Below, in pieces: positions 17,441 through 25,210 of a stretch of DNA of 64,000 nucleotides; position 1 is the stretch's first letter; every line of letters starts with the position of its first letter. The notes beneath the pieces were generated by a model, which made no database searches, was not told where the DNA came from, and saw only the letters and a list, made by a program, of their open reading frames with translations. The stretch comes from JACMLD01 sp044223995 (GTDB taxonomy: Bacteria; Bacteroidota; Bacteroidia; Chitinophagales; Chitinophagaceae): NCBI GenBank assembly GCA_044223995.1, contig JBGALE010000001.1, positions 806,001 to 870,000 on the forward strand. The letters are read 5' to 3'. The position numbers and the translations under genes are program-made.

Positions 17441-18178
17441 TTATCCTGTTAGTTTTGCTTTCAATTCTTCTGAACGTTTTCGCCCTGCTTTATAATCAGG
17501 GTCCATGTTGATGGCCTTGTTCAAATATTCAAGTGCCTGTGCCCGGTATTGTTGTCCCTGTCTTTGTTTTGCCCATGCCCAATAGGTAAAGCTCATTACT
17601 TTCCAGTTGGCATAAGCATTGTTTTTATCATACTTGTCAATAATGGATTGAAAGTCATGCTTTGCCATTTTTCTTTTTCCAAAGTAAAACCAGGGCAGGT
17701 TTTCAGCCACACTGCCTCTCATAAACTCAGGTAAATAAGACATGTCAGCATATTTTTCAACTGCATCGTCAAACAGCTTAAACGACTGGCCAATCAAACT
17801 CAGTTTCTTAGTTTCTGCAGCCATTAATGAAAGCGCCGATGCCCTGTAGGAAGCAATAAAAGGCAGCAATTCCTTAGCGGTGTTTGGCGATTGAAAGAGT
17901 TCACTCAGCGTATCAAAACATTTTTTTGCATAACCCTTAAATTCTGTTTTATAAAAGAATGAAAGGTTCAATGCCGTTTCATGATAAATTATACCCAACC
18001 GGGCTTTACTTAATTCAGTCGGATTTTGGTGATACTCCGCTACAACTTCTTTTAATTTATTTCTCAACCCTGTTGTGTCAATCAGCTCCATCACATCATC
18101 CAACTGATGTTCAAATTCTTTTACTTTGGCAAAGTCTAATTGTTGTGTTTGTCTGTTTAAGCCATTTCCAGATGCCAT
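17441..18178 (-). CDS. TPR-like helical protein, unknown role
   Basis: A 245-residue all-helical protein. The last third (about 180-240) has tetratricopeptide-like spacing (AQALEYLNKAINMDPDYKAG), while the rest is irregular helical repeats. There is no signal peptide and no membrane segment. It is the first gene of a minus-strand group (TPR-like, ketopantoate-reductase-like, quinone reductase), 23 bases before the next start. A scaffold or stress-adaptor role is possible but not shown. Confidence 0.6.
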   Translation of the reverse strand: MASGNGLNRQTQQLDFAKVKEFEHQLDDVMELIDTTGLRNKLKEVVAEYHQNPTELSKARLGIIYHETALNLSFFYKTEFKGYAKKCFDTLSELFQSPNTAKELLPFIASYRASALSLMAAETKKLSLIGQSFKLFDDAVEKYADMSYLPEFMRGSVAENLPWFYFGKRKMAKHDFQSIIDKYDKNNAYANWKVMSFTYWAWAKQRQGQQYRAQALEYLNKAINMDPDYKAGRKRSEELKAKLTG

Positions 18179-18233
18179 GATGATGGTTATTGAGGTGATA
18201 AATCTGTGTTTCTATTAAGAACAATTCCTGATA

Positions 18234-18241
18234 CAAAATTA
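18234..18241 (-). promoter_or_regulatory. Promoter -7 box on the minus strand
   Basis: Read on the minus strand TAATTTTG matches TAnnTTTG exactly, 55 bases upstream of the TPR-like start at 18178. It would drive the TPR/ketopantoate-reductase/quinone-reductase group. Confidence 0.45.
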
Positions 18242-18273
18242 GAACCGGCAGCGTTTAAAAACGATGACTTAAG

Positions 18274-18858
18274 TTAAGACTTTGATTTCCTTAAAACCCT
18301 GTTTCTTATGCGGCTAAGGCTTTCTGGGCTTATACCTAAAAAATTGGCTATATATTTTTGGGGAACTTTTTGAAAGAGGTCGGGGCTGGTGCTGATTAAT
18401 TTATTAAACCGTTCTTCGGGTTTATCAGATGATAATGACATGGCAATTTCTGTAGCCCGTTGTGCACCCTGTTCAGCCATCAGCCTGCCAAAAGTTTCAT
18501 ATTTACTGCATTCTCTGTACAACTTGTAAAGATTCTCTTTACTTATGAGAAACAGGTTCGTGATTTCCATTGCCTGCAGATTCATGACAGAACCTGTGCC
18601 ATGAGTAAAACTCTGAAAGTCGGTGACCCAGGAATTTTCAAAAGAAATATCACAGGTTTTTTCCAATCCGTCTTTGATATGAAAATGTCTTACAGTACCT
18701 GTTTCAATAAACCCGATAAAGTTGCATGCAATTCCGTTTTGGAGCAGGAATTCTTTTTTCTTAAATGTTTTGGTCTCGAAATATTTATCAACCAGGTTTA
18801 GTTCGTCTGCAGTGAACGGAACAACTGATTCGAAATATGTCTTTAGTTTATTGAACAT
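18274..18858 (-). CDS. Crp/Fnr-family regulator
   Basis: A 194-residue protein with a cyclic-nucleotide-binding-like beta barrel (about 15-120; KKEFLLQNGIACNFIGFIETGTV) and a degenerate C-terminal winged helix (about 150-190; YIANFLGISPESLSRIR). This short form is common in Bacteroidota, where it often sits beside quinone reductases or SDRs and senses unknown signals. There is no FNR-type cysteine cluster. It lies upstream of the TPR-quinone reductase group on the same strand, with its own 3' gap of 95 bases. Confidence 0.8.
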   Translation of the reverse strand: MFNKLKTYFESVVPFTADELNLVDKYFETKTFKKKEFLLQNGIACNFIGFIETGTVRHFHIKDGLEKTCDISFENSWVTDFQSFTHGTGSVMNLQAMEITNLFLISKENLYKLYRECSKYETFGRLMAEQGAQRATEIAMSLSSDKPEERFNKLISTSPDLFQKVPQKYIANFLGISPESLSRIRNRVLRKSKS

Positions 18859-18925
18859 TTATAGAAAATGGTTTAAAATAAATGTACTTCACTTAATGAA
18901 TTGTTCCTTGAGACGGCAGGAAAGT

Positions 18926-19324
18926 TTATTCTTTCGGGAAATCATCCATTTGCTTCTGAAATTGCCTGGATTGTTTTCCACTGTTTCCTATTGCCCATTC
19001 CGCCATTGCATAGAACACAGGCCTTAGTGCTTTACCTTGTTTAGAAAGTTCATACGTTACATAAGGCGGAACAACCGGTCTAGACTTTCTTAGAATAAGC
19101 CCATCCGCTTCTAATTGTTTCAGATGTTGTATCAATACTTTTTCTGTAATAGCAGGAATAGATTTTTTAAGTTCATTATACCGTTTTATTCCAGTTAATA
19201 AGTTGAATAAAATAATCGGCTTCCAGTATCCGCCAATTCTTTCCATTACAAAAGTTACAGGGCAAGCTGCAAAGGCATTACTCTTGTTTTCCTGGATGAC
19301 TGATGTTTCTTTTACTGCTGTCAT
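18926..19324 (-). CDS. HxlR-family regulator with N-terminal cysteine
   Basis: A 132-residue HxlR protein: ERIGGYWKPIILFNLLTG, AITEKVLIQHLKQLEADG (recognition region) and VVPPYVTYELSKQG (wing). Cys21 in AACPVTF is at the redox-sensing position known from YodB and HypR relatives. It is divergent from an NmrA-like gene at 19407; the gap contains an inverted TACTT/AAGTA repeat overlapping a good promoter, so repression of the NmrA-ABM operon is very likely. Confidence 0.85.
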   Translation of the reverse strand: MTAVKETSVIQENKSNAFAACPVTFVMERIGGYWKPIILFNLLTGIKRYNELKKSIPAITEKVLIQHLKQLEADGLILRKSRPVVPPYVTYELSKQGKALRPVFYAMAEWAIGNSGKQSRQFQKQMDDFPKE

Positions 19325-19347
19325 ATTTATACATACAATTGGGTAAG

Positions 19348-19381
19348 TACTTGTACAAAAGTAAGTATAAATCTATTTTTG
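19348..19381 (+). promoter_or_regulatory. Promoter with overlapping operator
   Basis: TTG at 19351-19353 and TATTTTTG at 19374-19381 (20-base spacing) make a good Bacteroidota promoter 26 bases before the NmrA-like ATG. The inverted repeat TACTT (19348-19352) and AAGTA (19359-19363) covers the -33 element, so HxlR binding would block transcription. Confidence 0.5.
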
Positions 19382-19406
19382 TGCAATAATTTTAAAATAA
19401 CTAAAA

Positions 19407-20303
19407 ATGAAAGTAACAATAACAGGTTCTTTAGGAAACATCAGCCGCTTTCTTATAGAAAAATTAGTGGCAAAAGGTCACCAGGTAAAAGTAATAAGTT
19501 CCAATGCAAAACGGGCAAAAGAGATTGAAGCCCTGAAAGCGGTTCCTCTAATTGGTTCGGTAGAAGATTATGACTTTATAAAGAAGTCATTTGCAGGAAG
19601 CGATGGGGTTTACCTGATGACACCCCCGAATTTCCGAACTGCTGACCTGAAACAATACATTAAAACAGTTGGCGAACAATATGCAAATGCGTTAAAAGAA
19701 ACAGGTGTAAAGTATGCGGTTAATTTGAGCAGTATCGGTTCTCATCTTGAAAACGGTTTGGGTCCGACTGGTTCAAATTTTTATGTTGAACAAAAATTGA
19801 ATGACTTGAAGGATGTTAATGTATTACACCTGCGTCCGGGAATGTTCCTGACAAATTTTTATGGCGCAATACCTATGATTAAGCACCAAAATATGCTGGG
19901 CAACAATTTTGGTGGTGATGTTAATTTGCCGCTTACACATCCAAAGGATATTGCAGAAGTTGCGTTTAAAGCATTGGATAGTTTAGAAATATCGGGGAAG
20001 CAAATTAAATATATTGTAAGCGATGAAAAAAACGGATTTGAAGTTGCCAAAGTATTAGGAAATGCGATTGGCAAAACGGATGTGAATTGGGTTGAGTTTT
20101 CTGATGAACAGCTACTGAATGCTTTGATGCAAAACGGATTTTCTGAACAAATGGCAAAGGTTTATATGGTTGAAATTGGTATCGCTCTGAAGGATGGAAG
20201 TTTTATGGGAGACTACAACAAAAACAAATCACAGTCAGTTGGTGGAACCACATTACAGGACTTTTCCAAAGAGTTTGCAGCAGCTTATCAATACAGTAAT
20301 TAA
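19407..20303 (+). CDS. NmrA-like NAD(P)-binding protein
   Basis: A 298-residue NmrA/QorB-like atypical SDR with Rossmann motif ITGSLGNISRF, VNLSSIGSHLENGLG in the middle and HLRPGMFLTNF later, paralogous in architecture to the gene at 9369. The last glycine of the dinucleotide motif is Ser, so cofactor affinity may differ. It is followed 13 bases later by a small ABM-like protein gene. Likely controlled by the divergent HxlR repressor at 18926-19324. Confidence 0.8.
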   Translation: MKVTITGSLGNISRFLIEKLVAKGHQVKVISSNAKRAKEIEALKAVPLIGSVEDYDFIKKSFAGSDGVYLMTPPNFRTADLKQYIKTVGEQYANALKETGVKYAVNLSSIGSHLENGLGPTGSNFYVEQKLNDLKDVNVLHLRPGMFLTNFYGAIPMIKHQNMLGNNFGGDVNLPLTHPKDIAEVAFKALDSLEISGKQIKYIVSDEKNGFEVAKVLGNAIGKTDVNWVEFSDEQLLNALMQNGFSEQMAKVYMVEIGIALKDGSFMGDYNKNKSQSVGGTTLQDFSKEFAAAYQYSN

Positions 20304-20316
20304 AATCAAAAAGCCA

Positions 20317-20616
20317 ATGAAAAAAGTACTCATACAATACAAAATAAAACCTGAACAGGCCGCCAACGTGGAAACGCTTATTAAAAAAGTGTTTGACGAT
20401 TTACGGACAGCAAGCCCTCCTAAAATAAGTTATTCGGCACAAAAGTTAGAAGACGGTCAAACATTCATTCATACTTATATTGCCGATGAAAATATCAAAA
20501 ACCCGATTGTTGACTTGCAGTCATTTAAAGAATTACAGGAGTTCATAAAAAACAATCACATTGAAAAACCTGTCAGCTTAGAGTTGTCTGATATTGATAG
20601 TTACAGTTCGTTGTAA
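20317..20616 (+). CDS. ABM-like dimeric alpha/beta barrel protein
   Basis: A 99-residue protein starting MKKVLIQYKIKPEQAANVE, with the strand-helix-helix-strand plan of ferredoxin-like dimeric barrels such as antibiotic biosynthesis monooxygenases (SFKELQEFIKN is the last helix). It lies 13 bases after the NmrA-like gene in the same operon. The ATG at 20317 is chosen because the longer frame (20194) lies inside the upstream gene. Function is probably small-molecule binding or cofactor-free oxygenation; not established. Confidence 0.65.
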   Translation: MKKVLIQYKIKPEQAANVETLIKKVFDDLRTASPPKISYSAQKLEDGQTFIHTYIADENIKNPIVDLQSFKELQEFIKNNHIEKPVSLELSDIDSYSSL

Positions 20617-20650
20617 GTTAGATTTTTTGTCAGAAAGAAAAACCTTTGTC

Positions 20651-21296
20651 AATAGTCAATACTTTGTAATGGATATTCCTATCTCTTTAGGATATTTTCT
20701 TTCTTTGCAAGCTCTGTCACCCGGCTTATAAATTCAGTTTTTGCATTTGTATAGTCTTCCCTGTTGTACTTATGTTTTTTCGCAAGCAGACATTTCAGTT
20801 GCTCATATTCTTTGGCAGTTTCAGGATGTTGTTTCAGGTAGTCTCTGAAATACAGTCTATCCCATAACGGATGGCCTTGTGGAGCCATGTGGACATGATA
20901 AGATTGTTCTGTTATTCCATTCGGCGAATATCCTTTCACAAAATTCATGTAGGGAGGCTCAACGTCTGTACGCCAGATAAAATGATAGTTTATACTCTTC
21001 ATCTTTTCTATAATCTGGTCTTTCAATTCAGGGGCAGCAGGAATTTCAATTAAAATATCAATGGTTGGTTTGGCAGCAAGGTTTGGCACCGCAGTGCTTC
21101 CGAAATGCTCTACCCTCGTTGCAATTTGTCCTCCTAAAGCTGCAATGATATTCCTTTTCTCATTCTCAAACAGTTCTACCTATTTGTCGTTTGCAGCGAC
21201 AATTTCTATAGGAAAAAGCCTGCCCAATTCTTCCGTTGATAAACTGTCCATGTTTTGTTTCATTGAATTGCAATTTACGATTACAGCTTGACTATT
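20651..21296 (-). repeat. Cassette-like unit F: inverted ends around the GrpB pseudogene
   Basis: AATAGTCAATACTTTGTAAT (20651-20670) and ATTACAGCTTGACTATT (21280-21296) are inverted copies with a short internal length difference. They flank the minus-strand GrpB gene just after its stop and just before its ATG. Confidence 0.5.
20679..21263 (-). pseudogene. GrpB/UPF0157 nucleotidyltransferase-like gene with a nonsense codon
   Basis: The full frame runs from an ATG at 21261-21263 (MKQNMDSLSTEELGRLF) to 20679 and would give about 194 residues, the normal size for GrpB proteins. One in-frame TAG at 21180-21182 (codon 28, after AANDK and before VELFENEKRN) interrupts it. Relatives have Trp there, so TGG to TAG is the simplest change. 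The downstream part is intact and carries RVEHFGSTAVPNLAAKPTID, the nucleotidyltransferase-like core. A restart at 21089 would lose that motif's start. It is unit F of the cassette-like family. Confidence 0.75.
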
Positions 21297-21327
21297 TATC
21301 TCCAACCTTTAGCAGCTCGTTGGATAA
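21296..21327. repeat. attC-like imperfect palindrome between CPBP and GrpB units
   Basis: On the minus strand TTATC plus CAAC pairs with GTTG and GATAA around a 12-base loop, with one unpaired base, giving the bulged-hairpin shape of integron attC sites. ATCCAAC fits the inverse core RYYYAAC; the opposite GTTGGAG differs from GTTRRRY at the last base. It fills the 75-base gap between two genes. Confidence 0.5.
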
Positions 21328-21338
21328 GCTTAACAAGT

Positions 21339-22127
21339 TTAAACTTGCGTATTTGACAGAGGTTTTCTAAAAGATGACAACGACTTAGGTTCCCACACAA
21401 TAAGAATTATTATAACAATAAACAGTAATGAACCAAGCAAAATTATCGGGTCGTAAGTGACTTGAATTTTTGATAACAGGTAAGGGCTGATGTTAATCAT
21501 TGTATGAAAAAGCACCATTGCAAAAACACAGTAATTGGAGTTGCTGAACAGCCAAACCATAACTATCCTTAATAAAACTGTATTAATGCACTGCAGCAAT
21601 ATCCATGCTGCAGATTTGTTCATTTCAATATAAGGAATGATGTGCCACACAGCCCAAATAATCCCTAACGCTAAACCGGTTTTTAAAGCCCCATATTCTT
21701 TTATCATGGGCCGCTTTGCATAACCACTCCATCCAAGTTCTTCACCAATTGCGCCAATGAAGAATACTGCAAAGAAAATAAGAAGCTCTATAACTGTGTA
21801 TGTATAATTTACTTCAATTGCCTTGTTTTGCCTTAAATAGAAGTAAGAAATTGCTGCAATTACCGGCATTAGAAGAATAGTTGGTACTAACCATAATTTA
21901 CTTTTAATTTTTCTAAAATCAAATACTTCAAGCAGTAAAGTCATTCCTGACTTCTTCCCTGTAAGAATTAAAGCGGCAAGAAGCGGACAAATTGCCATTA
22001 AGGCACTCAGTGGAAGTTTTATAGGGGTTGATTGGGTAAATTTTTGAGAAAAGAAACCTAAAACCCAAAATGGTATTGACAGAAGGAATACTAAAGCGAA
22101 GAACTTCCAGGTATTATTTTTTTTCAT
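21339..22127 (-). CDS. CPBP-family intramembrane metalloprotease
   Basis: A 262-residue membrane protein with about seven to eight predicted helices. The CPBP (Abi) signature is present: EELGW (Glu129, Glu130) in one helix, AVWHIIPY (His162) in the next, and LFHTMIN (His208) later. Such proteases process prenylated proteins, bacteriocins or immunity factors. It lies in tandem between the alpha/beta hydrolase and GrpB genes, with palindromic junctions on both sides and no promoter of its own visible, so it is probably read from the leader at 23.1 kb. Confidence 0.75.
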   Translation of the reverse strand: MKKNNTWKFFALVFLLSIPFWVLGFFSQKFTQSTPIKLPLSALMAICPLLAALILTGKKSGMTLLLEVFDFRKIKSKLWLVPTILLMPVIAAISYFYLRQNKAIEVNYTYTVIELLIFFAVFFIGAIGEELGWSGYAKRPMIKEYGALKTGLALGIIWAVWHIIPYIEMNKSAAWILLQCINTVLLRIVMVWLFSNSNYCVFAMVLFHTMINISPYLLSKIQVTYDPIILLGSLLFIVIIILIVWEPKSLSSFRKPLSNTQV

Positions 22128-22132
22128 GAGCT

Positions 22133-22178
22133 AAATACTGGTTCACAATGAACAATGCAAACGTTGTGTGCAGTCTTT
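22133..22178. repeat. attC-like imperfect palindrome between hydrolase and CPBP units
   Basis: AAATACTG (22133-22140) and CAGTCTTT (22171-22178) form the outer stem, with inner pairing of CACA/TGTG and AAC/GTT broken by unpaired bases. The minus-strand sequence closely resembles the palindrome at 29580-29629 after the DUF7010-like gene. Confidence 0.55.
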
Positions 22179-23113
22179 CATCGTCAAACAAATGTCAAAA
22201 CTGCTTCTGCAAAATCTGCAGGTGCTTCTTGAGGTAAATTATGTCCCACTCCTTTAACAACTCTTCTTTCATAACCGCCTTCAAAATAAACGGCATCTTT
22301 GCCAGTTCCAGAAAACGGCTCAACGCCATCGGCTTCTGCATCTAATATAATCGAAGGCACTTTTATTGTTGGTTGGCTTTGTAAGGTTTTTTCTATTGTT
22401 TCAAATTTTGGGTCGCCCATTGCTAATCCATAACGATGTCTATATGAATGTACCACAACGTCAACAAAATCGGGGTTATTGAATGAGACTGCTGATTCTT
22501 CAAATGTGTTGTCATCAAATTTCCAAGTAGGCGACCAGTTACACCATAATAGCTTACAAAACTCTTTTCGATACTTAGCCAAACCGAGACGACCTCTCTC
22601 GCTATGAAAGTAAAATTGATACCAATTAAGCATTTCAATTTCTGGAAAATCAGGCTCTGAATATTTTGCAATATTTTGAATATTATAACCAGCCATTGAC
22701 ACAAGTCCACTAATACGTTCAGGGAAAAGTGCTGAAACAATGCAACAGGCTCGTCCACCCCAATCATAACCTGCTACGATTGCCTTTTTAATTGATAGTG
22801 CCTCCATTAGTGCAATTAAGTCATAGGCTAAAGCAGCTTGTTGTCCAGAACGAATAGTGTTGTGAGATAAAAATTTTGTATGCCCATATCCACGCAAGTA
22901 AGGAACTATTATTCGACAGTTTTTTGCACACAAATATTTTGTTACTTCGTCATAAGTTCTAATGTCGTAGGGAAATCCGTGCATTAGTATAATAGTCGTT
23001 CCATCAACATTACCACTTTCTTCATAAGCGACACAAAGGTCTCCAGCATTTATGTATTTTAATATCCCCATTTTAATTATTTAAAGAATGTCGGTTTTAA
23101 GATTGCACACAAC
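22163..23113 (-). repeat. Cassette-like unit C: matched inverted ends around the alpha/beta hydrolase
   Basis: GTTGTGTGCAGTCTT (22163-22177) and AAGATTGCACACAAC (23099-23113) are inverted copies matching at 14 of 15 bases. They lie just after the stop and 28 bases before the ATG of the minus-strand hydrolase gene. This is the best-matched pair in the window. Confidence 0.65.
22184..23071 (-). CDS. Alpha/beta hydrolase, epoxide-hydrolase/dehalogenase-like
   Basis: A 295-residue protein with oxyanion motif HGFP (31-34), the nucleophile elbow GYDWGG with Asp103 as nucleophile, an acid in the region ILDAEADGVEP (about 245) and catalytic His in GVGHNLPQEAP (about 277). Asp rather than Ser as nucleophile points to epoxide hydrolase or haloalkane dehalogenase chemistry. 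No signal peptide is seen. It is unit C of the cassette-like family, first in a run of three (hydrolase, CPBP, GrpB) behind one promoter-bearing leader. Confidence 0.85.
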   Translation of the reverse strand: MGILKYINAGDLCVAYEESGNVDGTTIILMHGFPYDIRTYDEVTKYLCAKNCRIIVPYLRGYGHTKFLSHNTIRSGQQAALAYDLIALMEALSIKKAIVAGYDWGGRACCIVSALFPERISGLVSMAGYNIQNIAKYSEPDFPEIEMLNWYQFYFHSERGRLGLAKYRKEFCKLLWCNWSPTWKFDDNTFEESAVSFNNPDFVDVVVHSYRHRYGLAMGDPKFETIEKTLQSQPTIKVPSIILDAEADGVEPFSGTGKDAVYFEGGYERRVVKGVGHNLPQEAPADFAEAVLTFV

Positions 23114-23170
23114 TCCTGTATTTCCGAAACATAAAGATAAAACTTTCACAACACCACCTAAAATCGCCGA
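23105..23170 (-). promoter_or_regulatory. Leader with promoter and core repeat in front of unit C
   Basis: On the minus strand a TTTT element, 20 bases, TATCTTTA (23132-23139), 18 bases and core GTTGTGTGC (23105-23113). The segment TTTTATCTTTATGTTTCG is nearly the same as in the leader at 15.7 kb. Probable promoter for hydrolase, CPBP and GrpB genes. Confidence 0.6.
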
Positions 23171-23274
23171 TGTGAGTTTTATTTCTTTTTGGTATAACAG
23201 CAGTGGCTTGTATTTCTATCATTTCATACTCCCTAAACAGTTTGATTACCTCAACCAATGTGCTGGAAGCATTT

Positions 23275-24276
23275 TTATTTTCCCATTAATATATTTTGCA
23301 CTTTATTAAACTCCCGTTGTGTATCAGTAATCAGGTCAGTCATAATTTCAGAAGCTGATTTTACTGTAGAAAGTAAGCCTGCAGTCTGGCCTGCATATAA
23401 TGCCAATGCTTCAAGGTTTCCTGTTGTTCCAAGAATTGGGTTTTCATCACTATATCTTAAAATCTTTTCCCCATTTTGTTTATAAGCAATCACTTCATCT
23501 TCCTTTGGTCGGTTTCCTGCGTCTGGTTCTCCTGCTTCTTCCCAGGCATTGGTGGTGCTGTTTTTAATAATTCTGTGTGGGGCATTATCCCACCCGATAT
23601 TAAATAAACGCTTAGCATATAGTGTATCGTTCTCACTGGCATCAGCAATCAATTTTTGATACACCGGATTTATGTGGGCTTCTTTTGACATTAAAAACCT
23701 TGTACCCAAACAAACTCCGTCTGCACCAAGACTAAGAGCGGCTAAAATCCCTCTTCCATCGGCAATACCACCTGCGGCGGCAACCGGAATTTTTACTTTA
23801 TCAGTTATTGCCGGTACTAATACAGATGTTGCTACGTTACCCCAAACATGCCCGCCAGCTTCCATTCCTTGTGCAATTAAAAAATCAACACCATTTGCTT
23901 CATATTTTTCAGCTTCAGCCGAACTGCCTACCGTTTGACAAACAAGTATATTGTTTTTTTTCAGGTCGCTGATAAAAGGAGAACAGTCTCCCCAAAAAAA
24001 TGAAACTACCGGCACTTTTTCTTCTATGCAAATTTGTATTCGCTCTTCCTGGTTAAAAGCCAACACAAGATTTACTGCAAACGGTTTGTTGGTTAATTTT
24101 TTTGTAGTACGGATATATTCCTTTGTTAATTCAGGGCTTTTCCATGATAATGCAAGACATCCAAGCCCACCTGCATTTGAAACAGCAGCAACCAGTTCAG
24201 GAGTTGTTGCACTTCCAATTGGAGCCTGAATAACAGGAAATTTTATGTTGAGCAGTTCAGTTAACCTGGTCTTCAT
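23275..24276 (-). CDS. Nitronate monooxygenase family protein
   Basis: A 333-residue FMN-dependent TIM-barrel protein: VIQAPIGSATTPELVAAVSNAGGLG at the start (only the first part is quoted by family), QGMEAGGHVWG in the middle and AAGGIADGRGILAALSLGADG for phosphate binding. This is the 2-nitropropane dioxygenase/nitronate monooxygenase family, which oxidises toxic alkyl nitronates; some members are enoyl-ACP reductases (FabK). It lies just after the GlcG-like gene on the minus strand and is probably co-transcribed with it. Confidence 0.85.
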   Translation of the reverse strand: MKTRLTELLNIKFPVIQAPIGSATTPELVAAVSNAGGLGCLALSWKSPELTKEYIRTTKKLTNKPFAVNLVLAFNQEERIQICIEEKVPVVSFFWGDCSPFISDLKKNNILVCQTVGSSAEAEKYEANGVDFLIAQGMEAGGHVWGNVATSVLVPAITDKVKIPVAAAGGIADGRGILAALSLGADGVCLGTRFLMSKEAHINPVYQKLIADASENDTLYAKRLFNIGWDNAPHRIIKNSTTNAWEEAGEPDAGNRPKEDEVIAYKQNGEKILRYSDENPILGTTGNLEALALYAGQTAGLLSTVKSASEIMTDLITDTQREFNKVQNILMGK

Positions 24277-24298
24277 TAATGAAACTATTATAAATTGT

Positions 24299-24796
24299 CT
24301 ATTCTAATTTTAATAATAAATCTGCTCCGGCTTTTGCAATTTTGCCATCATCCGCCGAATCGGCTCCGCTTACTCCAATTGCCCCAATCGTCTTTCCTTT
24401 ATAAATCAGTTGAACACCGCCTTCTATTGGCATTGAGTTGGGCAAAGTAAGCAGGGGGTTAAGACCTTTTAATATCAAATCCTGATGAAATTTTGTATCC
24501 CGCCTGTAATAAGCGGAATGTTTGGCTTTTGCAATACTTACTTCACCACTTGCATTTGTACTCTCATCCATTTTTGTGAAGTATATTAATTGCCCGGCTT
24601 CATCTACAATGGCAATAGAAACTGTCCAGTTATTTTTCACAGCCTCCTGCTCTGCAATGTCTGCAATTTGCTTTGCTACTTTTTCCGTAAGAAAAACTTT
24701 AGTATTCATAACTATTTTGTTTGTATCAGGTTTTGATTGTGCTTTAACTGCTGTTGTAGTTATTGCCAGAATGAAAAATAATATTATTTTATTCAT
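24299..24796 (-). CDS. GlcG/HbpS-family heme-binding-like protein, exported
   Basis: A 165-residue protein with a signal peptide ending in VKAQ (about residue 20) and a GlcG/HbpS domain (about 35-165): AVKNNWTVSIAIVDEAGQL and the glycine-rich end IGAIGVSGADSADDGKIA. Members bind heme or act beside oxidoreductases. It precedes the nitronate monooxygenase gene by 22 bases, so the two are probably an operon. Periplasmic location is inferred from the signal peptide. Confidence 0.8.
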   Translation of the reverse strand: MNKIILFFILAITTTAVKAQSKPDTNKIVMNTKVFLTEKVAKQIADIAEQEAVKNNWTVSIAIVDEAGQLIYFTKMDESTNASGEVSIAKAKHSAYYRRDTKFHQDLILKGLNPLLTLPNSMPIEGGVQLIYKGKTIGAIGVSGADSADDGKIAKAGADLLLKLE

Positions 24797-24808
24797 TTTA
24801 CTTGGTTT

Positions 24809-25210
24809 TTATGCAGAAATAAATTCTTTTAGCGTTTGCTTTCTTAATAAATACTTAGCAGTAACATAAATAAAAACACCAAAGGGTATTTGTGTAAGCA
24901 ATCCCCACATAATAAATTTATTTGTTATAAAATAGTAGTAAATCCCAAACCCCAGATTCACTAAAATATCTGTTACCATGACAACTATTGCTAATATTAC
25001 TCCGGTCCTAAATTTTGTTAGCAATAATATTATAACAGCAGCGTCAAAAAGTGTTAGTAGTGTCCAGTAAACATTTAATAAAAATGGAGCAAATGTATAT
25101 CCAAGAAATCCGTGAATATAAATATCATATAAATGACTCACAACCCCAACTAAAAAACCAAGTAAGTAAACGCCTGTTATGATTAATTTTTTTGAATTGA
25201 ATTTTCCCAT
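24809..25210 (-). CDS. Four-helix membrane protein, unknown
   Basis: A 133-residue protein with four predicted membrane segments (about 9-30, 45-67, 73-95, 100-120) and no motif I recognise. Its ATG directly follows the inverted end of the nitrilase-like unit, 15 bases after that gene's stop, so it has no leader of its own and is probably read through from upstream. The next gene downstream (GlcG-like) starts 12 bases after its stop. Confidence 0.5.
   Translation of the reverse strand: MGKFNSKKLIITGVYLLGFLVGVVSHLYDIYIHGFLGYTFAPFLLNVYWTLLTLFDAAVIILLLTKFRTGVILAIVVMVTDILVNLGFGIYYYFITNKFIMWGLLTQIPFGVFIYVTAKYLLRKQTLKEFISA

Noticed and set aside
21339..22127. Matched inverted ends around the CPBP gene
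   Set aside because: The sequences before its start and after its stop share only short AGCT-containing pieces; the match is not better than chance, so CPBP is placed in the run by its junctions only.
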